Positions 51,595 through 59,692 of a stretch of 59,692 nt of DNA are shown piece after piece (position 1 is the first letter of the stretch; every line of letters starts with the position of its first letter). The notes under the pieces were generated by a model, which was given only the letters and a program-made list of their open reading frames with translations, was not told where the DNA came from and made no database searches. Both the position numbers and the translations under genes were made by a program. This stretch comes from Candidatus Desulfobacula maris. Lineage in GTDB: Bacteria; Desulfobacterota; Desulfobacteria; Desulfobacterales; Desulfobacteraceae. The stretch lies in contig JACNHV010000234.1 of NCBI GenBank assembly GCA_014383445.1, positions 1-59,692 on the forward strand, read 5' to 3'.

Positions 51595-52161
51595 TTAAAA
51601 CAAAAGAAATTTTCTCGCCTTGATAAAATAATCAAGCCCGGACCAGATAGTAAAAATCAATGCGCCATAAAGAAAAAAAATACCAATGGCATTAAAGTTA
51701 ATGCCGATATAATTGTAATGCATGGTCAATGGTATTATGGCTGCGATCTGGAAACCAGTCTTATATTTTCCAAGCCACGAAGCTGCAACGTCCTGGCAAT
51801 TTTCAATCAAAACACACCTTAAACTGGTCACTGCAAGTTCTCTTCCAATAATGATGCAGGCAATCCAGGCCGGCATAAATCCTAAGGACACCAGCATCAC
51901 CAATGTTGAAGAAACCAGAAGTTTATCTGCCATAGGATCAAGGATTTTACCTAATTTTGTAACCAATCCTCTGGTCCTGGCAAGATACCCGTCAAGATAA
52001 TCAGTAATAGATGCTGCTGAAAAAAGAATGGCAGCACTAAAGGTTGTAATTTTTGTTTCATATAATAAAAGCATTACAATCACAGGAACCGCAACAATTC
52101 TGGATAAGGTCATAAAATTGGGTGTTAGGACAATATTTTTTATTTTATCAAACCCTGTCAT
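51595..52161 (-). CDS. pgsA: CDP-diacylglycerol-glycerol-3-phosphate 3-phosphatidyltransferase
   Basis: The 188-residue membrane enzyme makes phosphatidylglycerol phosphate. It has the CDP-alcohol phosphotransferase signature D-x2-DG-x2-AR-x8-G-x3-D-x3-D in DYLDGYLARTRGLVTKLG and KILDPMADK, and four to five membrane segments. The short LTPNFMTLSRI N-terminus is typical of PgsA. It follows the transaldolase gene by 6 bp. Confidence 0.94.
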   Translation of the reverse strand: MTGFDKIKNIVLTPNFMTLSRIVAVPVIVMLLLYETKITTFSAAILFSAASITDYLDGYLARTRGLVTKLGKILDPMADKLLVSSTLVMLVSLGFMPAWIACIIIGRELAVTSLRCVLIENCQDVAASWLGKYKTGFQIAAIIPLTMHYNYIGINFNAIGIFFLYGALIFTIWSGLDYFIKARKFLLF

Positions 52162-52167
52162 CTTAAA

Positions 52168-52830
52168 TTATCCGTTCTTTTTACGTGTGACCTTCTGGTT
52201 ATTCCAGTCTGCCATAAAGGCATCAATCCCTTTATCCGTCATATGATGAGATGCAAGTTTCTTTAAAACTCCGTATGGAATGGTGGCAATATCTGCACCC
52301 AGAAGGGCTGAATCCAAAACATGGAGAGGATTTCTGATACTGGCCACTATAATCTGGGTATCAAAATCATAATTGGCATAAATTTGAACAATCTCTTCAA
52401 TCAATCCCATTCCTTCCTGGGCAAGGTCATCCAGCCGGCCGATAAATGGGCTTGCAAATGTGGCACCTGCTTTTGCTGCCATTAATGCCTGAAGTGCTGA
52501 AAAAATCAATGTCACATTTGTTTTAATGCCTTCATTAGAAAGGGTCTTTACAGCTTTTAATCCTTCAACGGTCATGGGGATTTTAACGGCAATATTATCT
52601 GCTATTTTTGCCAAGTCTCTTGCTTCTTTTACCATGCCTTCATAGGCAAGGCTGATAACTTCTGCACTGACAGGGCCCTTAACAATCTTACAAATGTCAG
52701 CTATAATTTCTTTAAACTCTCCATCTTCTTTAGCTATTAAAGAAGGGTTGGTGGTTACCCCGTCAATCATGCCCATATCATTGGCATCTTTAATCTGGTC
52801 AATATTAGCCGTGTCTATAAAAAACTTCAC
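52168..52830 (-). CDS. tal: Transaldolase (TalB/fructose-6-phosphate aldolase-like short form)
   Basis: The 220-residue protein is the short transaldolase type: [40 protein letters not shown], and catalytic Lys in NIAVKIPMT, then [13 protein letters not shown] and SPFIGRLDD. It starts with GTG at 52830 after an AAGGAGG site. Whether it is a true transaldolase or a fructose-6-phosphate aldolase cannot be decided here. It works with Rpe in the pentose phosphate pathway. Confidence 0.93.
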   Translation of the reverse strand: MKFFIDTANIDQIKDANDMGMIDGVTTNPSLIAKEDGEFKEIIADICKIVKGPVSAEVISLAYEGMVKEARDLAKIADNIAVKIPMTVEGLKAVKTLSNEGIKTNVTLIFSALQALMAAKAGATFASPFIGRLDDLAQEGMGLIEEIVQIYANYDFDTQIIVASIRNPLHVLDSALLGADIATIPYGVLKKLASHHMTDKGIDAFMADWNNQKVTRKKNG

Positions 52831-52831
52831 T

Positions 52832-53347
52832 TTAAACCTCCTTATCCAAAAGAATCACCTTCTGGGTTTCTTGTTTTTCTATTTTTTTTAATAAGTCATC
52901 TGATCGTAAATTTAAAACCGGATGGATTGTATGAGCTCCTATATCACAAATGGGTATTAATACAAAACACCTTTCATGCGTTCTTGGGTGTGGGATTTCA
53001 AGATGTCTGGTTTTGAGAACTAGATTATCATAATAAACAATATCTATATCAATAATCCTGGGACCAAACCTGAATGGTTTCCCATCCTTATCCAGATCTT
53101 TTTCCAAGGTTTTTATAACAGCGATCAAATCTTCAGGAGTCAATGCCGTCCTAATTTTCAAAGCTGCGTTTACAAACCAGTCCTGGTCTGTAAAATTCTG
53201 TGGTTCTGTTTTATAAAAGGATGATACATCAACCACATCAATCTTATCATGGCGGTTTAAGATGGCTGTTGCATCATTTAGATTCTTTTTCTTGTCTCCA
53301 ATATTTGAACCAATACTTAAATAAACAATATGCTGATCAATTTTCAT
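52832..53347 (-). CDS. folK: 2-amino-4-hydroxy-6-hydroxymethyldihydropteridine pyrophosphokinase
   Basis: FolK transfers pyrophosphate from ATP in folate synthesis. The 171-residue protein has [36 protein letters not shown] split by its loop, and the signature [16 protein letters not shown], plus [13 protein letters not shown]. It overlaps the upstream lipoprotein gene by 4 bases and leaves one base to the next gene. Confidence 0.95.
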   Translation of the reverse strand: MKIDQHIVYLSIGSNIGDKKKNLNDATAILNRHDKIDVVDVSSFYKTEPQNFTDQDWFVNAALKIRTALTPEDLIAVIKTLEKDLDKDGKPFRFGPRIIDIDIVYYDNLVLKTRHLEIPHPRTHERCFVLIPICDIGAHTIHPVLNLRSDDLLKKIEKQETQKVILLDKEV

Positions 53348-53775
53348 TTAGACTCAAATTGAACCGTTTTTGAATACTCGCTTCTTATATTGTCGTCCCC
53401 TATGGCCTGAACCCTGAAATAATATTTAAACCCTTTTTCAATTTTAAAAATAAATTCCATGAAAGGCATGGAAACAATCCCAATTGTCTTAAACTCAAAA
53501 GGACATCCAACACAGGCTTCAATAGTTTTTTTAGCCATAAAGATTTCAAAATCCCTGGGCTTTACAAAAGCTTTCTCTATGTCAACCTTATGATTCCATG
53601 AGAGAATAATTTCTTTGTCGTCAGAAATATATTTCAAATCAAACGGAGCTGAAATTTTTTGTCCTTTTATTTCAGGCGCCAAAGGAAGGCCTTTTTTCCC
53701 GCATCCTGAAAACGTCAGGATAATGATTCCAGACAATACAATTAAGGACTGAATGACGGCTCTCTGATTTTTCAT
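53344..53775 (-). CDS. LptM-like lipoprotein with a fibronectin-III-like domain
   Basis: The 143-residue protein has a lipoprotein signal with lipobox FSGC (Cys25) followed by GKKGLPLAP, the CGxKGPLxxP motif of LptM/YifL lipoproteins. It then carries about 100 residues with the strand pattern of a fibronectin III module (FDLKYISDDKEIILSWNH, KYYFRVQAIGDDN). LptM in E. coli is far shorter and helps LptD mature, so the added domain implies another or a wider role. A Cys pair (CVGC) lies in the domain. Its ATG overlaps the argH stop. Confidence 0.8.
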   Translation of the reverse strand: MKNQRAVIQSLIVLSGIIILTFSGCGKKGLPLAPEIKGQKISAPFDLKYISDDKEIILSWNHKVDIEKAFVKPRDFEIFMAKKTIEACVGCPFEFKTIGIVSMPFMEFIFKIEKGFKYYFRVQAIGDDNIRSEYSKTVQFESK

Positions 53776-55154
53776 TGTAAACCAAGCTCCACTGCTGCTT
53801 TTTTAACTGCCTGTTTAACATTATCAAAGCCGGTTCCCCCATAGGTGATCCGTCTTGAAATCGTTTTTTCAATTTTAATAAATTCATAGACATCTTTTTC
53901 TATCAGCTCACTTAAGGCTTTAAACTCTTCAATGGTCATATCATCGAGTTCTTTTCCCTGGTCCAGGACATGGGCAACGGCCTGCCCTGCCACTGAATGG
54001 GCCTGTCGAAATATCATACCCTTTGACACCAGATAATCAGCAAGATCAGTGGCATTTAAAAACCCCTGTTTGCAGGCATTATACATTGTGTCTTTATGGA
54101 TCTTAATATTTCCAAACATCCGGGTATAGACATCAGTACAGATTTTGAGCGTATCCACTGTATCAAACAAAGGTTCCTTGTCTTCCTGCAGATCTTTATT
54201 GTATGCCAGGGGCAATGATTTCATCAGGGTAAGGATATTAACAAGGTTACCCAAAACCCGTCCTGTTTTACCTCTTACCAGTTCTGCCACATCAGGATTC
54301 TTTTTTTGGGGCATGATACTGGAGCCCGTGGTAAAAGAGTCTGAGATGGTAATAAAAGAAAATTCAGAGGAAGACCAGAGAATCATCTCTTCGGAAAGCC
54401 TTGAAAAATGAATCATGGCAATGGATGCATGGGAGATGAACTCCATGACAAAATCCCTGTCTGACACAGCATCAATGCTGTTATCTGAAACTTTTGAAAA
54501 ACAAAGCAGTTCTCTTGTAAATTCACGATTCAACGGATAAGTCGTGCCTGCAAGCGCTGCCGCACCCAGAGGCATGACATCAATTCTTTTAAAACAATCT
54601 TCAAATCTTTGTATATCCCGTTTGAACATTTCATAATATGCCATCAGATGATGGGAAAACAGAACGGGTTGAGCCCTTTGAAGATGCGTATACCCGGGCA
54701 TGATCACATCCAGGTGCTTTTGGGCCATTGTGACAAGGGCTTTTTGAAAACCCGTTAAAAGGTCTATAATGAGTCTTGTCTCTTTTTTTAAATAAATCCT
54801 CACGTCCAGAGCAACCTGATCATTACGGCTACGTCCTGTATGAAGCTTTTTCCCCACATCGCCGACCTCTTTTCCAAGAGCATCTTCAATATGCATATGA
54901 ATGTCTTCAAGTCTGGCGGAAAAGGCAATTTCATTATCCTCAATTTTCTTTCTTACCTTTTCAAGACCTTCAATAATGGTCCTGGCATCAGTCTCGGGTA
55001 TAATGGATTCTTTAGCCATCATTTTTACATGGGCAATGCTTCCTTCAATATCGCTTTCATAAAGCCGTTTGTCAACATCAATGGATGCATTGAATTTTTC
55101 AACCAAATCATCCGTGCTTTCGGAAAATCGTCCGCCCCAGAGTTTTTCATTCAT
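53772..55154 (-). CDS. argH: Argininosuccinate lyase
   Basis: ArgH releases arginine and fumarate. The 460-residue protein starts LWGGRFSESTDDLVEKFNAS and has HTGRSRNDQ, the catalytic loop GSSIMPQKKNPD and the fumarase/aspartase fold. The length is normal. It is the last arg gene in argB-argD-argF-argH; argG is not in this run. Confidence 0.97.
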   Translation of the reverse strand: MNEKLWGGRFSESTDDLVEKFNASIDVDKRLYESDIEGSIAHVKMMAKESIIPETDARTIIEGLEKVRKKIEDNEIAFSARLEDIHMHIEDALGKEVGDVGKKLHTGRSRNDQVALDVRIYLKKETRLIIDLLTGFQKALVTMAQKHLDVIMPGYTHLQRAQPVLFSHHLMAYYEMFKRDIQRFEDCFKRIDVMPLGAAALAGTTYPLNREFTRELLCFSKVSDNSIDAVSDRDFVMEFISHASIAMIHFSRLSEEMILWSSSEFSFITISDSFTTGSSIMPQKKNPDVAELVRGKTGRVLGNLVNILTLMKSLPLAYNKDLQEDKEPLFDTVDTLKICTDVYTRMFGNIKIHKDTMYNACKQGFLNATDLADYLVSKGMIFRQAHSVAGQAVAHVLDQGKELDDMTIEEFKALSELIEKDVYEFIKIEKTISRRITYGGTGFDNVKQAVKKAAVELGLQ

Positions 55155-55183
55155 TGTATATTGAATTCCTTATTATATTTGCT

Positions 55184-56101
55184 TTAATTACCTAAAATCA
55201 AACTTTCCAGAATGGCTTTATGCATATGTCTTTTGTTCTCTGCCTGATCCCAGAACACACAATTCTTATCCTCCAGAACATCTTCTGCAATTTCTTCACC
55301 CCGGTGAGCAGGCAGGCAATGCATCACCACCACGTCCTTTTTTGCCATGGATAACAGGTCTTTATTTACCTGAAATCCTTTAAAGGCAATGATCCGTTTA
55401 GATAATTCATCTTCATCCCCCATGCTTGCCCAGACATCAGTATAAACCACATCTGCATTTTTAACCGCCTCTTTGGGATCATTTGTAAAAACAATATTGC
55501 TTTTCTCTTTAACCAATGCCGGTTCAATGATATGAGGATTTACACTATAATTTTCCGGACATGCTACAACCAGGTCAAGCCCGAGAATGCTTGCAGCATT
55601 GATCCAGGAATTAACCACATTATTCCCGTCTCCCACCCAGGCAATTTTTATATTCTTATATCCCCCTTTTTGTTCAATTATAGTCATAATATCACTCAAT
55701 ATCTGGCAGGGATGAAAAGAATCCGTAAGGGCATTAATCACGGGAATGGTTGAGTTTTGAGCAAACTCTTCAACCAGAGAGTGGTCAAAGGTTCTCATGG
55801 CAAGACAATCAACATATCTTGAAAGAACCCTTGCTGTATCCTTGGCCGGTTCATTCCTGGAAATCTGAGTATCCTGGGTACTCATGTAGATGGGATGACC
55901 CCCAAGCTGAATCATTGCTGTTTCAAAGGCTACCCTTGTCCGGGTTGACTTTTTATCAAAGATCAAGCCCAGACTCTTTCCCGTCAATACTTTATCAAGG
56001 ATACCCCTGCTATATCTTTCCTTTAACTGGATCGCACGGGCAAACAGATTTTCAAAGTCATCTTTTTCAAGATCCAGAAGAGATAATAAATCTTTTTTCA
56101 C
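55184..56101 (-). CDS. argF: Ornithine carbamoyltransferase
   Basis: ArgF makes citrulline from ornithine and carbamoyl phosphate. The 305-residue protein has the carbamoyl-phosphate motif STRTR, the PCQILSDIMT segment, DGNNVVNSW and the catalytic MHCLPAHRGEE. It starts with GTG at 56101 after an AGGAG site. Confidence 0.97.
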   Translation of the reverse strand: MKKDLLSLLDLEKDDFENLFARAIQLKERYSRGILDKVLTGKSLGLIFDKKSTRTRVAFETAMIQLGGHPIYMSTQDTQISRNEPAKDTARVLSRYVDCLAMRTFDHSLVEEFAQNSTIPVINALTDSFHPCQILSDIMTIIEQKGGYKNIKIAWVGDGNNVVNSWINAASILGLDLVVACPENYSVNPHIIEPALVKEKSNIVFTNDPKEAVKNADVVYTDVWASMGDEDELSKRIIAFKGFQVNKDLLSMAKKDVVVMHCLPAHRGEEIAEDVLEDKNCVFWDQAENKRHMHKAILESLILGN

Positions 56102-56115
56102 AACAATCTCCTAAA

Positions 56116-57294
56116 TTATAAAAGGCTGTCCAATTCTTTTATCAGCCTGTCAATTTCTTGTTTTTCTATAATTAATGGTGGGACAAATCTTAAAATTTTA
56201 TCCTGGATTCCATTTATTATAAAACCTTTTTTAAATAATTCTACTACTATAGAACCGGCATCCTTATCAAGTTCCATGCCCAGCAAAAGGCCTTTCCCCC
56301 TGACATCAAGAACTCTTGTGTGTTTTTCTTTGAGTTTTTTCAATTCTTCATTAAAATATTCACCAATTTGACAAACTTTATCCAGAAAGATCTCTTTACT
56401 GATAATATTCACCACCTCCAGACCTGCTGCCGTGGCAAGGGGGGTTCCGCCAAAAGTAGTGGCATGACTTCCAAAATCAAACCCCGTTGCCGCATCCTGG
56501 GTTGCCAGCATGGCACCTATGGGAAGACCATTGCCAAGAGCCTTTGCAAGGGTCATAATATCGGGTGTGATACCATAAAGTTCATGTGCAAACAGAGTGC
56601 CGCATCGTCCCATGCCACACTGAATCTCATCAAAAATCAATAAAATTTTCTTATCATTGCAAAGTTCTCTTACTGCGATAAGATAATCAGGATCTGCAGG
56701 AATAACTCCGCCTTCTCCCTGCACTGGTTCTAACATGATGGCACAGACAGTTTCATCGATTTCATTTTTCAAGGCATCAATATCATTAAAGGGAACATAA
56801 GCGAATCCTTTAAGCAGCGGATAAAATCCATCCTTGATTTTATCCTGTCCTGTGGCGCTCAAGGTGGCCATGGTCCGCCCATGAAAAGATTGTTCCATGG
56901 TGATGATCTTAAATCGGTTCTTTTCCCCTTTTTTTTGAAAATATCGCCTGCTAAGTTTTATGGCAGCCTCATTGGCCTCTGCACCTGAATTGGCAAAAAA
57001 TACCCTGTCTGCAAAACTTTTTTCACAAAGCTTTGATGCAAGATCTGCCTGGGGCATGGTATAAAAAAGGTTAGACACGTGAACAAGGGTGGATGCCTGT
57101 CTTTGAATGGCCTCTGTGATTTTAGGATGGCAGTGCCCAAGACTTACAACAGCAATCCCGGCTAAAAAATCTGTGTATTTTTTTCCATCCTCATCCCAGA
57201 GAAAAACTCCCTGGCCCTTAACAAATGCTTTGCCTTGTCTTTGATAAGTTTGAAATACAAAGTTATCTGTTTTTTTAATTGAATCCACTTTCAA
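56116..57294 (-). CDS. argD: Acetylornithine aminotransferase
   Basis: The 392-residue PLP enzyme converts N-acetylglutamate semialdehyde to N-acetylornithine. Motifs include NSGAEANEAAIKLSRRY, SFHGRTMATLSATGQ, LIFDEIQCGMGRCG and the PLP lysine in TLAKALGNGLPIGAM. The start is ambiguous between TTG 57294 and GTG 57288; neither changes the core. It lies 14 bp before argF. Confidence 0.96.
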   Translation of the reverse strand: MKVDSIKKTDNFVFQTYQRQGKAFVKGQGVFLWDEDGKKYTDFLAGIAVVSLGHCHPKITEAIQRQASTLVHVSNLFYTMPQADLASKLCEKSFADRVFFANSGAEANEAAIKLSRRYFQKKGEKNRFKIITMEQSFHGRTMATLSATGQDKIKDGFYPLLKGFAYVPFNDIDALKNEIDETVCAIMLEPVQGEGGVIPADPDYLIAVRELCNDKKILLIFDEIQCGMGRCGTLFAHELYGITPDIMTLAKALGNGLPIGAMLATQDAATGFDFGSHATTFGGTPLATAAGLEVVNIISKEIFLDKVCQIGEYFNEELKKLKEKHTRVLDVRGKGLLLGMELDKDAGSIVVELFKKGFIINGIQDKILRFVPPLIIEKQEIDRLIKELDSLL

Positions 57295-57312
57295 ATCTCT
57301 TTTATTTAAAGG

Positions 57313-58191
57313 TTATTCTACAAAGACCTGGGTACCAATACCGGAATCCGTAAATAACTCAAGCAATACAGCATGGGGCAATTTCCCGTTGATAATGTGA
57401 GACTTTTTCACACCGTTTGTTAGTGCATCCAATGCACATTCAACCTTGGGGATCATTCCACCTTTAATCTGTCCTGTGCTTATCATCTCTTTAATGGTTG
57501 CTGCATCCACAGAAGAAATGAGTTTTTTATCCATATCCAGCACGCCATCCACATCTGTAACAAGGATCAGACGTTCTGCATTTAAAGCTGCTGCAATCTT
57601 TGATGCAACAAGATCAGCATTGATATTATATGTTTCACCATTTTTGCCAACCCCAACCGGTGCTATAACTGGAATAAACCCTTTGGCAGTCAGGGTATGA
57701 ATAATATCGGGATTAATGCTGGACACATTGCCCACCATGCCGGGATCTATGATTTCAGGTGGTTTGTTTTCATCCTCCTGAAAATATATGGTCATCTTCT
57801 CTGCAGTAATCAGCATGCCGTCTTTTCCCGTTAATCCCACAGCTTTTCCCCCCTGCCGGTTGATCCCTGAAACAATATCCTTGTTAACTTTACCACCTAA
57901 AACCATCTCAACCACATCCATGGTTTCATCATCTGTATATCTCATGCCCCGGATAAATTTGGATGTAATTCCCATGGAATCCAGAACCTTATTGATCTGG
58001 GGACCACCGCCATGAACCACAACGGGATTCACCCCGATGTATTTTAACAAGGTGATGTCATTGGCAAAATCCTTTTTAAGATTTTCATCCTTCATGGCAT
58101 GACCGCCATATTTCACCACAATGGTCTTGCCGGAAAATCTTTTTATATAGGGCAAAGCCTCAATAAGTATTTCAGCAACACTGTTCTTCAT
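57313..58191 (-). CDS. argB: Acetylglutamate kinase
   Basis: The 292-residue amino-acid kinase phosphorylates N-acetylglutamate. It has [52 protein letters not shown] and the late [11 protein letters not shown]. The Arg-rich feedback-site N-terminal extension is present ([14 protein letters not shown]). It overlaps the hslU stop codon by 4 bases, so the two are probably coupled. Confidence 0.97.
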   Translation of the reverse strand: MKNSVAEILIEALPYIKRFSGKTIVVKYGGHAMKDENLKKDFANDITLLKYIGVNPVVVHGGGPQINKVLDSMGITSKFIRGMRYTDDETMDVVEMVLGGKVNKDIVSGINRQGGKAVGLTGKDGMLITAEKMTIYFQEDENKPPEIIDPGMVGNVSSINPDIIHTLTAKGFIPVIAPVGVGKNGETYNINADLVASKIAAALNAERLILVTDVDGVLDMDKKLISSVDAATIKEMISTGQIKGGMIPKVECALDALTNGVKKSHIINGKLPHAVLLELFTDSGIGTQVFVE

Positions 58192-59561
58192 AGGATGTAC
58201 CTTGATAAATCTTCATTTTCAACAATGCTCATTAATTGGTTTTCCACAAAAGATGCATCAATGGTAATCTGTTTTTCTTCTATATCAGGTGCCTTAAAAA
58301 GAATATCTTCCAAAAGCTTTTCCATTATAGTATGAAGCCTTCTTGCACCGATATTCTCTGTTGTGGAATTGACTTTCTCTGCAATGGCGGCAATTTTTTC
58401 AACGGCGCATTCAGTAAACTCAATTTCTATACCTTCTGTTCTCAGCAGGGCAATATATTGAAGCACAAGAGCATTTTTAGGTTCAGTTAAAATTCTTGTA
58501 AATTCATGGGCACCCAGAGAATTTAGTTCTACTCTTATGGGAAACCTTCCCTGCAGTTCCGGGATCAGGTCCGAGGGTTTTGACATATGAAATGCACCGG
58601 AAGCGATAAACAGGATATGATCGGTTTTTACAATACCATACTTTGTTGGAACGGAGCTTCCTTCAACAATGGGCAAAAGATCTCTTTGAACCCCTTCTTT
58701 TGAAACTTCAGGCCCATAACTTTTTTCTTTGCCCACAATTTTATCGATTTCATCAATAAAAATAATCCCGGACTGCTCCACCATTGCTACTGCTTCTGTC
58801 TTTATTTGCTCCATGTCAACAAGATGGGCTGCTTCCTCCTGTGTCAAAAGTTTTATGGCATCTTTAATTTTTACCTTACGTCGCTTGATATTTTTGGGCA
58901 TCAAATTTCCCAGCATATCCTTGACATTAATTCCCATCTCCTCAATACCTGAATTGGAAAAAATCTCAACTATGGGAGAGGATTTGTCTACAACCTCAAG
59001 GTCTATTTGTCTTGAATCAAGCTTTCCGGCTCGCAGCATTTTCCTTAGTTTTTCCCGGGTAGATGCCTTTGGTTGATCCTGATCACCCCCCTGCCCCGTT
59101 GTAATAATATCAAGATCATTTGATATGCTTGCTGCATTTTTTGAAGATGGGGGCAGTAAAATATCCAAAAGCCTTTCTTCGGCTATGCTGGCTGCTTTCT
59201 CCTGTACCGCATCCTGCTGCCTGGTTCTTAAATCGTTCAAAGTCAGTTCCACAATATCCCTGATCATGGATTCAACATCCCGGCCCACATATCCAACTTC
59301 GGTAAACTTGGAAGCTTCCACTTTATAAAAAGGAGAATCCGTCAAATTGGCAAGCCTTCTAGCTATTTCGGTCTTTCCCACACCAGTTGGGCCTATCAAT
59401 ATAATGTTTTTTGGAGCGATCTCATCTTGAAGATCTTTGTCAACCTGTCGTCTTCTCCATCTGTTTCTAAGGGCAATGGCAACTGATTTTTTGGCATCCT
59501 TCTGACCAATAATATATTTGTCCAGCTCTGTAACAATCTGTCCAGGTTTTAAATCTTTCAT
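58188..59561 (-). CDS. hslU: ATP-dependent protease ATPase subunit HslU (ClpY)
   Basis: HslU unfolds substrates for the HslV peptidase. The 457-residue protein has Walker [10 protein letters not shown] (residues 57-65), [22 protein letters not shown], the I domain (about residues 110-240), Walker [22 protein letters not shown] (sensor/arginine region), and a C-terminal [10 protein letters not shown] that fits the HslV-docking tail. The start codon lies in a 17-bp tandem duplication. hslV is not visible in the remaining 131 bp upstream. Confidence 0.97.
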   Translation of the reverse strand: MKDLKPGQIVTELDKYIIGQKDAKKSVAIALRNRWRRRQVDKDLQDEIAPKNIILIGPTGVGKTEIARRLANLTDSPFYKVEASKFTEVGYVGRDVESMIRDIVELTLNDLRTRQQDAVQEKAASIAEERLLDILLPPSSKNAASISNDLDIITTGQGGDQDQPKASTREKLRKMLRAGKLDSRQIDLEVVDKSSPIVEIFSNSGIEEMGINVKDMLGNLMPKNIKRRKVKIKDAIKLLTQEEAAHLVDMEQIKTEAVAMVEQSGIIFIDEIDKIVGKEKSYGPEVSKEGVQRDLLPIVEGSSVPTKYGIVKTDHILFIASGAFHMSKPSDLIPELQGRFPIRVELNSLGAHEFTRILTEPKNALVLQYIALLRTEGIEIEFTECAVEKIAAIAEKVNSTTENIGARRLHTIMEKLLEDILFKAPDIEEKQITIDASFVENQLMSIVENEDLSRYIL

Positions 59562-59578
59562 GGTTTTAAATCTTTCAT
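59545..59578. repeat. 17-bp tandem duplication spanning the hslU start codon
   Basis: On the minus strand ATGAAAGATTTAAAACC occurs twice, back to back (59578-59562 and 59561-59545). The first copy is out of frame with hslU and reads MKDLKP then TGA, with that TGA overlapping the hslU ATG. Confidence 0.85.
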
Positions 59579-59692
59579 TATTTTGTTTTCTCTTGTTTAT
59601 TAGTAATAGTTCAGCCCGTTAAAAGAAATTATCTCATAGCCCTGTCTGATGGATATTTGCAGGAGGTTAAGCGTTTAGCATCGAACAAAAAT

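Noticed and set aside
59629-59692. A minus-strand open frame entering from the right edge (…LTSCKYPSDRAMR then stop), possibly the end of hslV
   Set aside because: It does not resemble an HslV C-terminus and is too short to assign.

Overview
The window is an AT-rich chromosomal segment of a Gram-negative, probably anaerobic deltaproteobacterium, most likely a Desulfobacterales-type sulfate reducer. This is an inference. It rests on the PrkA/DUF444 pair, an aldehyde:ferredoxin oxidoreductase, a NikKMLQO-type nickel transporter, a sigma54 promoter feeding a c-di-GMP riboswitch and a PEP-CTERM protein, SEC-C-tagged methionine aminopeptidase, DUF4911 beside miaB, and an ArsR-methyltransferase fusion. 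No rRNA, CRISPR array, prophage or intact transposon was seen; the only mobile-element trace is a decayed transposase tail near 50.1-50.2 kb.

Layout. 0-12.8 kb, minus strand: dnaG-rpoD-tRNA(CAT), a terminator, then Nif3-like, zinc-ribbon protein, RNase P RNA, an HPr-domain protein, ispD, prkA and the start of a DUF444 gene; upstream of dnaG lie hisB-hisA and an isochorismatase-family hydrolase. 12.9-15.1 kb is a regulatory island: NlpC/P60 lipoprotein, two tRNA-Leu genes with structured leaders, and between them a sigma54 promoter, GEMM-I c-di-GMP riboswitch, PEP-CTERM protein and a 49-residue Arg-rich ORF. 15.2-23.5 kb, plus strand: ribF-def-fmt-rsmB-PASTA-rpe-MFS-radical SAM, with a chain of 4-base stop/start overlaps and one 61-bp overlap. 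23.5-26.0 kb, minus: DUF4911-miaB-map. 26.0-30.2 kb, plus: an approximately 600-bp spacer with tandem repeats and a possible gene remnant, then MCE/MlaD-like, DsrE-like, YheU-like, recJ and a hypothetical gene.

30.2-43.5 kb is a long minus-strand array. Its promoter-distal part is nikKMLQO plus an aldehyde:ferredoxin oxidoreductase, preceded by a terminator-like hairpin placed directly before the nikK ribosome-binding site. Its promoter-proximal part is an envelope-lipid module: a molybdenum-carrier-like protein, a rhomboid protease fused to a DnaJ C-terminal domain, YdbH, YnbE, YdbL, an RND/MMPL exporter and a START-like protein. 43.6-51.1 kb holds an HD hydrolase, a dynamin-like GTPase, YqgE, ManC/AlgA, the ArsR-methyltransferase fusion, a universal stress protein, the transposase remnant and a secreted PEBP protein. 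51.2-59.6 kb, minus: hslU-argB-argD-argF-argH-LptM-like lipoprotein-folK-transaldolase-pgsA, then tRNA-Gly and tRNA-Cys with a strong terminator.

Most of the content is conserved housekeeping (translation, replication, arginine, histidine, isoprenoid, folate and phospholipid synthesis). The points most worth following up are the sigma54/c-di-GMP/PEP-CTERM locus, the rhomboid-DnaJ fusion with the lipid-transport array, the possible attenuator on the nickel operon, the HPr fusion protein immediately downstream of rnpB, and the 17-bp duplication across the hslU start codon.
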